Origin: Ochrobactrum sp. BTU1
GTDB taxonomy: Bacteria; Pseudomonadota; Alphaproteobacteria; Rhizobiales; Rhizobiaceae
DNA length: 64,000 nt
Direction: 5' to 3'
NCBI GenBank assembly: GCA_018798825.1
Contig: CP076355.1
Coordinates: 1-64,000, forward strand
Part shown: one piece after another, positions 9,988 to 19,273 of the stretch
Layout of the letters: the number at the start of each line of letters is the position of its first letter
How positions within the stretch are numbered: the stretch's first letter is position 1
Program-made: the position numbers and the translations under genes
The notes under the pieces: model-generated
What the model saw: only the letters and a program-made list of their open reading frames with translations
Told to the model about the DNA's origin: nothing
Databases searched by the model: none

Positions 9988-11690
9988 TGGAAAGTTTGCC
10001 CGTTGATCATTGCAAGATGCTCAGCAATTGGTCCGAGCGCCAGCGCAGGGAAGAAGATCAAACCGCCGACCACGAGAATGACACCGATCAGCAGGCCGAC
10101 GAAAAGCGGTCCGTGGGTTGGGAATGTCCCAGCAGATAGGGGCGTTGCCTTCTTGGCAACCAGTGAGCCTGCAATTGCTAAGGCCGGAATGATGACCAGA
10201 AAGCGACCCATCAGCATCGCAAGACCGATGGTTATATTATACCAGGGCGTGTTGCCGGAGAGCCCGGCAAAGGCCGAACCGTTATTGGCCGTACCTGACG
10301 TATAGGCATAGAGAATTTCCGAAAAGCCATGTGGTCCGGGATTGGCAATTGAGCTTAACCCCGTCGGGATGACTGTGGCGACAGCCGTAAAGCCAAGGAT
10401 CGAAAGTGGCAGGCATAGTACGGCGAGCATGGCCATCTTTACCTCTTTTGCCTCGATCTTTTTGCCCAGATATTCCGGTGTGCGCCCGACCATCAGTCCG
10501 GCAACGAAGATTGCGACGACAACAAACAAGATGATGCCGTAAAAGCCTGCGCCCACACCGCCAATAATGATTTCACCCAGCATCATGTTGATCATCGGGA
10601 TCATGCCGCCGAGCGCCATCATGCTGTCATGCATGGCGATGACCGCACCGCAGGAAGCGGCTGTTGTCACCACCGCAAAAAGGGCGGACATGGTGATGCC
10701 GAAGCGAGTTTCCTTACCTTCCATATTGCCGCCATCAATGCCAAGCGCATGGATCAGCGGATTGCCCGCAGCTTCTGCCCAGTAGCAAATTCCTACACCG
10801 GCTATAAAAAGCACGCCCATTGCAGCAAAAATTGCCCAGCCCTGCTTCTCATTGCCAACCATGCGGCCAAAAACATTGGTAAGGCTTGCACCGATCGCAA
10901 AGATCGCCACCATCTGCATCATATTCGAGATGGCGTCGGGATTTTCGAACGGATGCGCTGAATTGGCGTTGAAAAAGCCACCGCCATTGGTGCCAAGCAT
11001 CTTGATGGCAAGCTGCGAGGCGACAGGGCCAGTTGCTATGACCTGGCGAGCACCTTCAAGGGTGGTGGCTTCGACATAAGATCCCAACGTCTGCGGCACA
11101 CCGAGAGCCACGAAAACAAGCGTCATGGCGATTGAGATCGGCAGCAAGACATAGAGCGTGCAGCGTGTGAGATCGATCCAGAAATTCCCCAGCGTCTTCA
11201 TAGATTTACGCGAGAATGCACGGATGAGTGCAATGGCAATCGCCACCCCCGTTGCTGCCGAAACGAAATTCTGGACCGTAAGTCCCGCCATCTGGGTGAG
11301 ATAAGACATGGTGCTTTCACCACCATAATTCTGCCAGTTGGTGTTGGTCACAAAACTTGTTGCCGTGTTGAAGGCGAGATCGGCAGGCACATTGCTCATG
11401 CCCATCGGATTGAAAGGCAGGAAACCTTGTGCACGCTGCAGCAAATAAAGAGCGAGGAAGCCCGCCAGATTGAACAGCAGCATGGCGGCGGCGTAATGCG
11501 TCCAGTGCTGCTCCTCGCGCTCACTCGTACCGGCCAAACGATAAAGCCCCCGTTCAATGGGAATTAGGAGGGGCGACAAAAGTGTGCGCTCACCAGTGAA
11601 AACACGAGTGATGTAACCGCCAAACGGCTTCACGAGCGCGATGATGATCCCGCAGAAGATGAGGATCTGTATCCATCCATTGATTGTCAT
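9984..11690 (-). CDS. kdpA: KdpA, K+-binding and translocating subunit
   Basis: Polytopic membrane protein of 568 residues that forms the K+ selectivity path of the Kdp pump. Selectivity-filter repeats visible are [29 protein letters not shown] and [12 protein letters not shown]. The ATG at 11690 follows GGGA; an in-frame TTG at 11702 is less likely. It ends in an ATGA overlap with the 33-codon peptide gene. Confidence 0.97.
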   Translation of the reverse strand: MTINGWIQILIFCGIIIALVKPFGGYITRVFTGERTLLSPLLIPIERGLYRLAGTSEREEQHWTHYAAAMLLFNLAGFLALYLLQRAQGFLPFNPMGMSNVPADLAFNTATSFVTNTNWQNYGGESTMSYLTQMAGLTVQNFVSAATGVAIAIALIRAFSRKSMKTLGNFWIDLTRCTLYVLLPISIAMTLVFVALGVPQTLGSYVEATTLEGARQVIATGPVASQLAIKMLGTNGGGFFNANSAHPFENPDAISNMMQMVAIFAIGASLTNVFGRMVGNEKQGWAIFAAMGVLFIAGVGICYWAEAAGNPLIHALGIDGGNMEGKETRFGITMSALFAVVTTAASCGAVIAMHDSMMALGGMIPMINMMLGEIIIGGVGAGFYGIILFVVVAIFVAGLMVGRTPEYLGKKIEAKEVKMAMLAVLCLPLSILGFTAVATVIPTGLSSIANPGPHGFSEILYAYTSGTANNGSAFAGLSGNTPWYNITIGLAMLMGRFLVIIPALAIAGSLVAKKATPLSAGTFPTHGPLFVGLLIGVILVVGGLIFFPALALGPIAEHLAMINGQTFQ

Positions 11691-11732
11691 GGTTTTTCCC
11701 AAGCCCAGATCAGGCTCAAATTAATTGCTTAT

Positions 11733-11822
11733 TCAGAACCGTTCTGGACGAATGAGCGCGTAAAGAAGGTAGACGGCGACAAAGGCCGCTACGAAGGCGC
11801 CTGCGATATATTCGATCAGCAT
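11733..11822 (-). CDS. kdpF: KdpF small subunit (29 residues)
   Basis: A 29-codon frame encoding one transmembrane helix and ending in the family hallmark YALIRPERF. KdpF stabilises the KdpABC complex. GAGGAA lies six bases before the ATG. It is followed by kdpA after about 40 bases. Length and C-terminal motif make this a confident call although the gene is too short for most gene callers. Confidence 0.9.
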   Translation of the reverse strand: MLIEYIAGAFVAAFVAVYLLYALIRPERF

Positions 11823-11831
11823 CGCGTTTCC

Positions 11832-11918
11832 TCAAAGCCTCTCGCAAAGGCGCAAATAGCCAAATAGCATTGCAAAAAATGCGATGCCGACACCCAGCAC
11901 GGCGATATCCATTGTCAT
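11832..11918 (-). CDS. 28-residue membrane peptide heading the kdp operon
   Basis: A short frame (MTMDIAVLGVGIAFFAML then a FGYLRLCERL tail) encodes one transmembrane helix and a conserved-looking C-terminal CERL. AAGGA lies eight bases before the ATG at 11918; an ATG at 11912 is possible. It ends ten bases before kdpF and is on the same strand. I recall similar short frames ahead of kdpF in other proteobacteria, but its role is unknown. The longer in-frame extension to 12125 runs through the promoter region and is not supported. Confidence 0.6.
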   Translation of the reverse strand: MTMDIAVLGVGIAFFAMLFGYLRLCERL

Positions 11919-12129
11919 TTCGAGTATCCTTGGTCGATGTCCTGGCCGGATTGCCCGTGGGCGCCCGGTCTTCACAAAGTCCATTATGCTGCCGTCGCCC
12001 ATAGGGTTTCGAGAGAGAGAAACGGGCTCAGAAATAAAAAACTCATATATGTTTTGGATCTGGCGCTTGGCGACTGAGCGACTTTTGAAGCAGCAAGCCT
12101 CATTTGAAATAATCAATGGGAACAAAAAG
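11919..12129 (-). promoter_or_regulatory. Probable kdp promoter region
   Basis: About 210 bases separate the first kdp frame from the asparaginase terminator. On the minus strand an A/T-rich run (ATATATGAGTTTTTTATT, around 12030-12055) stands out and could contain the KdpE site or the -10/-35 elements. No exact consensus could be fixed by eye. Confidence 0.35.
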
Positions 12130-12158
12130 AAAGCGCGCCGCAGGCCGCGACGCGCTTT
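12130..12158 (-). terminator. Rho-independent terminator of the permease-asparaginase operon
   Basis: AAAGCGCGCCGC and GCGACGCGCTTT form a 12-bp stem with one mismatch around an AGGCC loop. On the minus strand it is followed by CTTTTTGTT. It lies 26 bases beyond the asparaginase stop codon. Confidence 0.85.
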
Positions 12159-12183
12159 AGGGTTTCAAATTGCGCTGTTGTAT

Positions 12184-13134
12184 TTATGGGTTGCGATCAT
12201 CAAAAGCTTGGATGATTGCAGCCTTCGGGCTTTTGCTTGCAATCAGACTTGCCAGAAGAATACGCGCCTGTCCCGGTCGCAGCGTTTGCGAATGCACTGC
12301 ACCGGCTGCAACCAGATCATGTCCACCACCGCCGCCGCCATAGCCTGGGGCCAACATGCCTGTGGGAACGCGGCTAGAAACCACCACCGGAATATTGTTT
12401 TGCGCACATTGCTTTACAGCTTGAACAATTGTCGCGTTGGCATTGCCCGAACCTAAAGCCGCAAGCACAATACCGTGGCTTCCGGCTTGAATGCTCGCTT
12501 GAAGATGCAGGTCGTCACAACCAGGATGGATCGCCACAATGTCGACCCGCGTACCGCTTACAGATGCTGGCAAGCGGCCTGCTTCAGGTCGTTCGAGTTC
12601 GCGGACCGATCTGAAAGCGTCTGCATGGTCGCTGCTGAATTTGAACGCGCCCCATGCAGGAACAATCCGGCCGCCAAAGGCGATCAATACGCCTTGTTGC
12701 GCATTAGCAGGGTCTGCTGCCAGATCGATGGCGGTTTTAAGATTGGATGGACCGTCGGCATTGGGATGATCGGCAGTGAACTGTGCACCCGTGAAGATCA
12801 CCGGTTTGGAATGATTGCGTTGCAGCTGTACCAGGAGCGCCGTTTCTTCCATTGCATCGGTGCCATGGAGCACCACAACGCCGCTGATTTGTGGATCTGC
12901 AATCTGGGCTTCAATGGCTTCGGAGATGGACTGCATATCAATCAGTGTCAGGCTGGATGAATCCTTTGCCATCAAATCGATTGGGCGAAGCTTCGCTCCG
13001 ACCTCGCCAAGCGTCGCAAGCAGATCGTCGCCATTGAGCGTCGGTGTGCTTGCGCCATCGTCCCCGCGCTTGCTTGCAATAGTTCCACCGGTGGCGATGA
13101 CCGCCACCAATGGTTTGAATTGCGAATTGTTCAC
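12184..13134 (-). CDS. L-asparaginase family protein
   Basis: Asparaginase of about 316 residues that hydrolyses asparagine to aspartate and ammonia. The first catalytic Thr motif is ATGGTIAS near residue 14, the second is HGTDAMEE near residue 90, and DGPSNL follows. No signal peptide is visible, so it is probably cytoplasmic. I choose GTG at 13134, after GAGGGG; an in-frame TTG at 13146 would put the ribosome site inside the gene. It lies directly behind the permease gene (12-base gap) and opposite aspartase, which fits an asparagine to aspartate to fumarate route. Substrate by homology only. Confidence 0.88.
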   Translation of the reverse strand: MNNSQFKPLVAVIATGGTIASKRGDDGASTPTLNGDDLLATLGEVGAKLRPIDLMAKDSSSLTLIDMQSISEAIEAQIADPQISGVVVLHGTDAMEETALLVQLQRNHSKPVIFTGAQFTADHPNADGPSNLKTAIDLAADPANAQQGVLIAFGGRIVPAWGAFKFSSDHADAFRSVRELERPEAGRLPASVSGTRVDIVAIHPGCDDLHLQASIQAGSHGIVLAALGSGNANATIVQAVKQCAQNNIPVVVSSRVPTGMLAPGYGGGGGGHDLVAAGAVHSQTLRPGQARILLASLIASKSPKAAIIQAFDDRNP

Positions 13135-13146
13135 GCTACCCCTCAA

Positions 13147-14613
13147 TCAGCTGTTTTTTTGCGCCTCAGCTGCACGTTCAGCAGCCAGACGATAGATTCG
13201 ATCACGCAGACCATACCAGCCAATAATCAGAGCGGGTACAATGATAATTAGCGAGCCAATTGTATAGGAGCCGACCGGATAATCTGCGGCCATCAGAATG
13301 AGTACACCCAACAGGAAGATCAAGGTCAGGATACCGGTGTAAGGTGCACCGAACATCCGGAAATCAGGGCGTGCGATCTCACCCTTGCGCGAAAGGTACC
13401 AGAGTTTGAGCTGGCAAAGAATAATCACGGCCCAGGCTGTGATGATGCCAAGCGATGCAAGGTTGAGTGCAATTTCAAAGGCTGCGGCAGGAACCACAGC
13501 ATTGAGGCCCACGCCGATTGCAGTAACGACCGCAGTCACAGCTATACCGCCATAAGGAACCCCGCTCTTATTCATCTTGGCAAGTGCTGCTGGTGCAGAG
13601 CCCGAAACAGCCATTGAGTGAAGAATGCGCCCGGTCGAATAAAGTCCGGCATTCAGCGATGACAGCACAGCAGTCAGAACGACGAGGTTCATGATGATAT
13701 CCGCACCCTGAACGCCAATCTTGCTGAAAAAGGTCACGAATGGGCTTTCGCCGTCCGAGTAAAGCGTATGCGGCAAAAGTAGCGTGAGCAGTAAAACAGA
13801 GCCGACATAAAAGACCAGCAGGCGAAACACGACGGTGCGGATCGCACCTGGCATGATCTTGCGCGGGTCTTCAGTTTCGCCAGCGGTCGTGCCAATCAAC
13901 TCGATCGAGGCATAGGCGAAGACGACGCCTTGAATAATCACGAGTGCGGGCAGAATACCATTGGGGAAAAGGCCTCCACTTTCGCGAATGAGATGGAAAC
14001 CCGGCTGATGACCATCAATCGGCGTGCCGGACACAACGAAATAAATGCCAACCGCCAGGAAAATCACCAGTGACAGCACTTTGACAAGGCTGAACCAGAA
14101 TTCCAATTCACCGAAAACCTTGACCGATAGCAAGTTCATTGACAGCACCAGAATGAGGGCTGTCATTGCAAACATCCATTGGTCAATCCCTTCAAGCCAC
14201 GGCACATAGTGCTTGAAGAAATTCATGTAGAGCGCGACGGCTGTAACGTCAGCAATCGATGTCATGGCCCAGTTTAGCCAGTACATCCATCCGGCTGCAA
14301 AGGCCATTTTTTCGCCGTAGAATTCCCGGGCATAAGAAACGAAGGAGCCGGAGCTCGGACGATGCATGATCAGTTCGCCGAGCGCGCGCAGCACCAGGAA
14401 TGCGAAAAAGCCACAGACGGCATAAACGAATACAAGCGACGGCCCAGCCTGAACAAGACGTCCACCAGCACCCAGGAAAAGGCCCGTACCGATTGCTCCC
14501 CCGATTGCAATCATCTGGATCTGACGCGGTTTGAGCGCTTTGTGATAGCCGCGGTCTTCTTCTGTGAAGACTTCGCGTTCAGCCGGTGTGGCCTTGATAA
14601 ATTCCGTTGTCAT
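13147..14613 (-). CDS. ansP: Amino-acid permease, AnsP-like (asparagine uptake)
   Basis: APC-superfamily permease of 488 residues with about twelve transmembrane helices. The family start [17 protein letters not shown] is near residue 37, followed by [13 protein letters not shown] and [20 protein letters not shown], which resemble enterobacterial Ans[15 protein letters not shown] is the usual APC cytoplasmic motif. The asparaginase gene follows at once, so asparagine is the likely substrate; GABA- or other amino-acid permeases of the same family are the alternative. Confidence 0.82.
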   Translation of the reverse strand: MTTEFIKATPAEREVFTEEDRGYHKALKPRQIQMIAIGGAIGTGLFLGAGGRLVQAGPSLVFVYAVCGFFAFLVLRALGELIMHRPSSGSFVSYAREFYGEKMAFAAGWMYWLNWAMTSIADVTAVALYMNFFKHYVPWLEGIDQWMFAMTALILVLSMNLLSVKVFGELEFWFSLVKVLSLVIFLAVGIYFVVSGTPIDGHQPGFHLIRESGGLFPNGILPALVIIQGVVFAYASIELIGTTAGETEDPRKIMPGAIRTVVFRLLVFYVGSVLLLTLLLPHTLYSDGESPFVTFFSKIGVQGADIIMNLVVLTAVLSSLNAGLYSTGRILHSMAVSGSAPAALAKMNKSGVPYGGIAVTAVVTAIGVGLNAVVPAAAFEIALNLASLGIITAWAVIILCQLKLWYLSRKGEIARPDFRMFGAPYTGILTLIFLLGVLILMAADYPVGSYTIGSLIIIVPALIIGWYGLRDRIYRLAAERAAEAQKNS

Positions 14614-14988
14614 CGCTCCTCCCTGAGAGCTCAGTTTGAATAAAGGCTATAGCTTTACGCGGAACCCGCAACGAAGAACGGCATTCTTGAATCATTGAGA
14701 TACATGGAGCTCGCGCTTGGCGCGGCAATGCATCGACCATTTTAAATCAAAACATTGCTGAGAAAGGAAACCTCTACGCCCTTTAGCGCAGGCTTCTATT
14801 CACTCGCTCATTTGTTCCCGTTGCTATTTCTGTAAAGCTGCATGACAGATTTAATACAAGTCTTAACGCATATCAGAAATGGCTAGTCAAGCTCACAAGT
14901 ATGTTGACGCTCATGACGAGGAGGAGTACCGGTATTAATCTGTCTGACAGCATGACAGATTTAATCGTTTCGGTTTCAGGAGGACAAA
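14614..14988. promoter_or_regulatory. Divergent control region between ansP and aspA
   Basis: This 375-base region separates the divergent ansP and aspA genes. It holds a 16-base direct repeat GCATGACAGATTTAAT at 14840-14855 and 14950-14965 (110 bases apart). An inverted repeat ATTAATCTGTC (14934-14944) and GACAGATTTAAT (14954-14965) overlaps the second copy. The aspA ribosome site CAGGAGGAC is at its right end. No gene is visible. Confidence 0.6.
14940..14950. promoter_or_regulatory. Putative GntR/FCD operator upstream of aspA
   Basis: CTGTCTGACAG is a perfect CTGT-N3-ACAG palindrome 39 bases before the aspA start. It is nearly identical to TTGTCTAACAG upstream of the GntR regulator gene (17251-17261), and it fits the short TGT-N3-ACA type of FadR/FCD-family sites. 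Confidence 0.55.
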
Positions 14989-16392
14989 GTGGTCGAGACG
15001 CGCATTGAACATGATTTGCTCGGGACAAAGGCGGTGCCTAAAGCTGCTTATTGGGGCATTCATACCGCCCGGGCAGTGGAAAATTTTCAGATCACCGGGG
15101 TTACGATCGGACGCTATCCCCATCTTGTTCGCGGTCTGACGTTTGTCAAAGAAGCAGCAGCACTCGCCAATCATCAGCTTGGCCTGCTTAGCCGAAAGCA
15201 TCTTGATGCAATTGTGGGTGCTTGCCGCGAAATCCGCGATGGCGCGCTGCATGATCAGTTTGTGGTCGATGTCATTCAGGGCGGTGCGGGCACATCCACC
15301 AACATGAATGCAAACGAGGTCATAGCAAATCGTGGGCTGGAACTGTTGGGCTTTGAAAAGGGCGACTACGCGCAGCTGCATCCAAACGACCATGTTAATC
15401 TCAGCCAGTCGACCAACGATGCCTACCCGACTGCAATCAATGTCGGGCTGATTGAAGCCATTGATGAACTCGCCAACACAATGGAAATTCTTCAGGCATC
15501 GTTTGAGCGTAAAGCACATCAATTCGCGAAGATGCTGAAAGTCGGGCGCACGCAGCTTCAGGATGCAGTGCCGATGACACTTGGTCAGGAGTTCCGAACC
15601 TTTGCCGTGATGCTTGGTGAAGATCGCTTACGATTGCTTGAATCGGCAAAGCTTTTGCACGAAATCAATCTTGGCGCGACGGCAATCGGTACAGGTCTTA
15701 ATGCACCCAAGGGTTATGCAGCGCTTGCCTGTGAGCATCTTTCGCGTCTTACCGGTCGTCCGCTGGTCACCGCCAGTGATCTGATTGAAGCGACGCAGGA
15801 CCCGGGCGCTTTTGTGCACCTGTCTGGCGTCCTCAAACGCGTTGCCGTCAAGCTTTCAAAGACCTGCAACGATCTGCGTCTGCTGTCTTCCGGCCCGCGG
15901 GCGGGAATGGGCGAAATCAATCTGCCGGCCGTTCAGGCAGGCTCCAGCATCATGCCAGGCAAGATCAATCCGGTGATCCCGGAAGTGGTCAATCAGGTTG
16001 CTTTTGCCGTCATTGGCAGCGACATTACGATCACAATGGCAGCGGAAAGTGGCCAGCTGCAGCTCAATGCATTTGAGCCGATCATCGTGCGCTCGCTTTC
16101 TGAAAGCATCAGCCAGCTGGGCGCTGGCTGCCGCATTCTCGCAGAACGCTGCGTAAACGGCATTACCGCAAATCCCGAAATCATGGCTCGTCGTGTGGAA
16201 GAATCCATCGGTCTTGCCACGGCGCTTAATCCGCTGATTGGCTATTATGCGGCGACCAAAGTTGCGCAGGAAGCACTCGCAACGGGCAAAACGGTAGCAG
16301 AAGTCGTGCTTGCGCAGGGGCATATGACACCTGGTGAATTGCAGCTCGCCCTCAAACCGGAGCAACTTGCCAATTTAGCGGTCGAACCCTGA
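14989..16392 (+). CDS. aspA: Aspartate ammonia-lyase (aspartase)
   Basis: Aspartase of 467 residues that converts aspartate to fumarate and ammonia. The superfamily signature GSSIMPGKIN is at residues 318-327, with the substrate motifs GAGTSTNMNANEV and NLSQSTNDAYPT earlier and AAESGQLQLNAFEP after. These match aspartase and not argininosuccinate or EDDS lyase. The start is GTG at 14989 after CAGGAGGAC. It is divergent from ansP-asparaginase and is followed by a strong hairpin. Confidence 0.96.
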   Translation: MVETRIEHDLLGTKAVPKAAYWGIHTARAVENFQITGVTIGRYPHLVRGLTFVKEAAALANHQLGLLSRKHLDAIVGACREIRDGALHDQFVVDVIQGGAGTSTNMNANEVIANRGLELLGFEKGDYAQLHPNDHVNLSQSTNDAYPTAINVGLIEAIDELANTMEILQASFERKAHQFAKMLKVGRTQLQDAVPMTLGQEFRTFAVMLGEDRLRLLESAKLLHEINLGATAIGTGLNAPKGYAALACEHLSRLTGRPLVTASDLIEATQDPGAFVHLSGVLKRVAVKLSKTCNDLRLLSSGPRAGMGEINLPAVQAGSSIMPGKINPVIPEVVNQVAFAVIGSDITITMAAESGQLQLNAFEPIIVRSLSESISQLGAGCRILAERCVNGITANPEIMARRVEESIGLATALNPLIGYYAATKVAQEALATGKTVAEVVLAQGHMTPGELQLALKPEQLANLAVEP

Positions 16393-16422
16393 TCATCGCT
16401 CAGTTGCCCTTGGAACAACCAA

Positions 16423-16455
16423 GAACGCCGATCGGACTGGATCCGAGCGGCGTTC
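16423..16455. terminator. Hairpin between convergent aspA and gntR
   Basis: GAACGCCGATCGGA and TCCGAGCGGCGTTC form a 14-bp stem with one mismatch around CTGGA. It lies 30 bases after aspA and 52 bases after the end of the convergent gntR gene. The trailing T-run is weak (TTTCTAATT), so it may serve both directions. Confidence 0.65.
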
Positions 16456-16507
16456 GCAGTTTCTAATTATGTATGATCTTTCTCGGCCTCGTTTTGTCCC
16501 GCTTCCA

Positions 16508-17239
16508 TTATCTCTGGTCTGATGCGGTTTTTTCCTCAGCCATAATGGTGGTGACAGCCAGTTTGACCTGTCCGAGATGGGTCTGCATTGCAAGACGTGC
16601 CTGCTCTTCGGACCCGGTCCTGATTGCCTCTGCAATCTGGCGGTGCTCGATGTTGGAGGCTTCACGTCGACCGGCCATCAGATTGACGAGTTCGGACTGT
16701 CGTGAGAGCGCTATCCGGGCGTCCGCTACAATCTTCGCAAACATGGCATTGCCGGACGCCAGTGCAATCATACTGTGAAATTCTGTGTCAAGCAGTACCC
16801 ATTTGTGCGGATCGGTCTGCCGATCCATGCGATCGCAGAGATCAATGAGATTGGTCATTTGCTCGTTCGTGTGACGGGTTGCGGCCCATCCGGCTGCCGG
16901 CACTTCGATGAAGGGGCGCGCCTCGATAAGATCGCGCGCCGAATAGCCACCATAGCTCAGCTCGGGGCCCGGAGACGTTTTAAGCACATAAGTGCCGCTT
17001 CCCGTGCGGGTGTGGGTGAGGCCAAGCGTCTGCAGCGAACGTAGTGCCTCGCGCACGATGGGACGACTGACACTATATTTTTGAGAGAGTTGAGTTTCAG
17101 AGGGCAGACGTGTTCCAACCGTCAGGCGTCCATTCGCGATAGCGGTGCGAATGTCTTCAAAGACGATTTCCGCAGCATTTTTCCGGTTTACCGGGCTTGA
17201 ATCTGCCAGCCAGTCAATCACGGCGTCGGGCTCTCCCAC
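16508..17239 (-). CDS. GntR-family regulator with FCD domain
   Basis: Transcription regulator of about 243 residues. An N-terminal winged helix (SRPIVREALRSLQTLGL, then TGSGTYV) is followed by an all-helical FCD ligand domain with the metal-site pattern (D...H near residue 150, H near 198 and 220). It is convergent to aspA. Short palindromes of the same sequence before aspA and before this gene suggest it controls both, probably in response to aspartate or a related dicarboxylate. The start is unclear: GTG at 17239 lacks a ribosome site, while GTG at 17221 has GGGAGAG nine bases upstream. Confidence 0.88.
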   Translation of the reverse strand: MGEPDAVIDWLADSSPVNRKNAAEIVFEDIRTAIANGRLTVGTRLPSETQLSQKYSVSRPIVREALRSLQTLGLTHTRTGSGTYVLKTSPGPELSYGGYSARDLIEARPFIEVPAAGWAATRHTNEQMTNLIDLCDRMDRQTDPHKWVLLDTEFHSMIALASGNAMFAKIVADARIALSRQSELVNLMAGRREASNIEHRQIAEAIRTGSEEQARLAMQTHLGQVKLAVTTIMAEEKTASDQR

Positions 17240-17250
17240 TTCGATGCAAC

Positions 17251-17261
17251 TTGTCTAACAG
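17251..17261. promoter_or_regulatory. Putative autoregulatory operator of the GntR gene
   Basis: TTGTCTAACAG matches the aspA-upstream CTGTCTGACAG at 9 of 11 positions. It lies immediately upstream of the regulator start. Confidence 0.45.
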
Positions 17262-17322
17262 CTAGGCAATTTACGTCGTTTGGGCAACAGGTGTTTCGCG
17301 CATGATGTGGCTTTGACAATAT

Positions 17323-17856
17323 TTAGCGTGTCAGCGTGTGATAGTGTCCGTGATGATAGATGAGTGGTTCACCGTTACCACTTACAATCTTAAGCGCGCG
17401 ACCGATGATGATGGCATGGGTATGACGTTCGATGATCTCTTCAACCTCGCAATCGATGGAAGCGAGTGCGCCTTTCAGTGCCAACGCGCCGCTCGCAAGC
17501 GCATACCATTCCGCGCCCTCATAGCGCGCGGCACCTTTCTCACCATTGCGGCCTGCGAAACGGTCGGCCACAGACTGCTGCTCGCTCGATAAGATGTTGA
17601 GGCAGAAGCGGCGTTCGGCATTGATTGTCGGCCAGACCGAGGCAGTCAGATTAATATTGACGATTATTGTCGGTGGTTCGACCGAAAGAGCGGTCGCAGA
17701 GGTCACGGTTGCACCAGTTCTGGCGTCGCCCGTTCCTGTGGTCAGGACGCTGATGCCGGCAGCAAGCTGTCGCATCGCAGCTTTCAATTCATCCGCCGTG
17801 GCCGTATTGGGGATCAAATCGAGCGCTGCAGAGTTCAGTCTGTTGGGATGTGCCAT
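17323..17856 (-). CDS. Flavin reductase-like protein (monooxygenase partner)
   Basis: A 177-residue protein of the flavin reductase-like (FMN-binding split barrel) family. Visible are GISVLTTG near residue 33, GATVTSATALSVEPP near 47 with the usual CNS-type loop, and a C-terminal HHGHYHTL. Such enzymes supply FMNH2 to two-component monooxygenases. It lies 111 bases after the LLM monooxygenase gene on the same strand and is almost certainly its reductase. ATG 17856 is chosen; a TTG directly before it is also open. Confidence 0.85.
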   Translation of the reverse strand: MAHPNRLNSAALDLIPNTATADELKAAMRQLAAGISVLTTGTGDARTGATVTSATALSVEPPTIIVNINLTASVWPTINAERRFCLNILSSEQQSVADRFAGRNGEKGAARYEGAEWYALASGALALKGALASIDCEVEEIIERHTHAIIIGRALKIVSGNGEPLIYHHGHYHTLTR

Positions 17857-17967
17857 CAATCATGCCAACCGGAAACGTTGGGAGCGCTTCCGGCCTCTTG
17901 TTTGGGGGAATTTGGTCTAGCAGCCGCATCGTGTAAATGGGGGAGGAGGGCGATGCGGCTACTGTCT

Positions 17968-19269
17968 TTATGTATGCTTTATTTCAGGCCGAGCAATATT
18001 GAGATGCTCACGTAATGTCGAGCCCGTATATTCGGTGCGGAACAATCCACGCTCCTGAAGAATAGGCACAACCTGTCTGTTGAAGTCTTCAAGTCCACCA
18101 GGGAAATAAGGTGGCATTACGTTGAAGCCATCCGCAGCGCGCCCCTCAAACCATTCCTGCATCCGGTTGGCAATCTGCTCGGCGGTGCCAAGAACAATAT
18201 GGTGGCCACGGCCAGCTGCGACGCGAAGCGCGAGATCACGAATGGTAAGGTTCTCACGACGCGCCAGATCACGCAGAAGCTCTGCGCGGCTGCGAAGCTG
18301 ATCGGAAATAGGCAGATCAGGCAACGGACCGTCGAGATCGTAATCAGCAAGGCTATGGCCGATGCGTTCTTCAAGAAGTGGCATGGCGCTCTTGATGTCC
18401 GTCCAGCGGTTGAGCTCCTTGAGTTTTTCGGAAGCATCTTCAAAACTGTCGCCGATCACCGGCATGAAGCCGGGCATGATTGCGACACTGTCCGGATTCC
18501 GACCGGCCTTGACCACCCGCTCCTTTAAGCTCGTATAAAAAGTTTGCGCCTCAGCAATGCTCTGCTGTGCAGTAAACACGATATCCGCGATACGAGCCGC
18601 GAGATCCTGACCCGGACCGGACGAGCCTGCCTGAATGAGAACTGGATGGCCCTGCGGAGAACGCGGAATGTTGAGCGGACCCTGTACCGAGTAATATTTG
18701 CCCGCATGGTTGAGCACATGCACTTTGTTGGCATCGGCATAGACGCCGCTTTTCTTGTCTTTCGGAAAAGCATCTTCGTCCCAGCTGTCCCAAAGGCCGC
18801 GCACGACATCGACGAACTCTTCAGCCACGGCATAACGCTCGTCATGTTCAGGATGACTTTTTGAGAAATTGTTGGCGGTGCGAGCGTAAGAGGTGGTGAC
18901 GATGTTCCAGGCGGCGCGACCATGGCTCAGATGGTCGATAGACGCAAACGCGCGTGCTGTATGATAAGGCTCGCCGTAAGTGGTTGAAGCGGTGGCAGCC
19001 AGCCCGATCTTGTCTGTGACCATGGCTAGTGCGGATAGCAGGGTCAGCGGTTCAAACCGGGCAACCATTGATGGATGAGCATCAACGCCGCTGGTCAGTC
19101 CATCGGCGAGAAATACCATGTCGAATTTGGCATCTTCAGCCTGCTTCGCAACGCGACGCAGCAGGTCGAAATTTTCGCTGCCCGCTTCTGCATCTGGGTG
19201 CCGCCAGCCGGAAACATGATGGCCTGCACCTTGCAGGAAAAGGCCGAGATGCATCTGTTTCTTGGTCAT
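17968..19269 (-). CDS. LLM-class flavin-dependent monooxygenase, NtaA/DmoA subgroup
   Basis: A 433-residue luciferase-like monooxygenase. Length and motifs (HLGLFLQGAGHHVSGWR at the start, FFLAD-like MVFLADG, RAAWNIVTTS, PVLIQAGSSGPGQDLAARIAD) place it in the NtaA/SnaA/DszA/DmoA subgroup, whose members oxidise aminopolycarboxylates, sulfides or sulfones using FMNH2 and O2. The start follows GGAG by seven bases. It sits four bases after the MmgE/PrpD gene and before a flavin reductase. The substrate cannot be read from sequence. Confidence 0.9.
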   Translation of the reverse strand: MTKKQMHLGLFLQGAGHHVSGWRHPDAEAGSENFDLLRRVAKQAEDAKFDMVFLADGLTSGVDAHPSMVARFEPLTLLSALAMVTDKIGLAATASTTYGEPYHTARAFASIDHLSHGRAAWNIVTTSYARTANNFSKSHPEHDERYAVAEEFVDVVRGLWDSWDEDAFPKDKKSGVYADANKVHVLNHAGKYYSVQGPLNIPRSPQGHPVLIQAGSSGPGQDLAARIADIVFTAQQSIAEAQTFYTSLKERVVKAGRNPDSVAIMPGFMPVIGDSFEDASEKLKELNRWTDIKSAMPLLEERIGHSLADYDLDGPLPDLPISDQLRSRAELLRDLARRENLTIRDLALRVAAGRGHHIVLGTAEQIANRMQEWFEGRAADGFNVMPPYFPGGLEDFNRQVVPILQERGLFRTEYTGSTLREHLNIARPEIKHT

Positions 19270-19273
19270 TGTT

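Noticed and set aside
11919..12125. N-terminal extension of the 28-residue kdp peptide to 97 codons
   Set aside because: The extension crosses the likely promoter, has no family resemblance, and a good ribosome site lies before ATG 11918.
14989..16392. aspA product as an EDDS or iminodisuccinate lyase
   Set aside because: The motifs GSSIMPGKINPV, GAGTSTNMNANEV and AAESGQLQLNAFEP are those of true aspartase, and length agrees.
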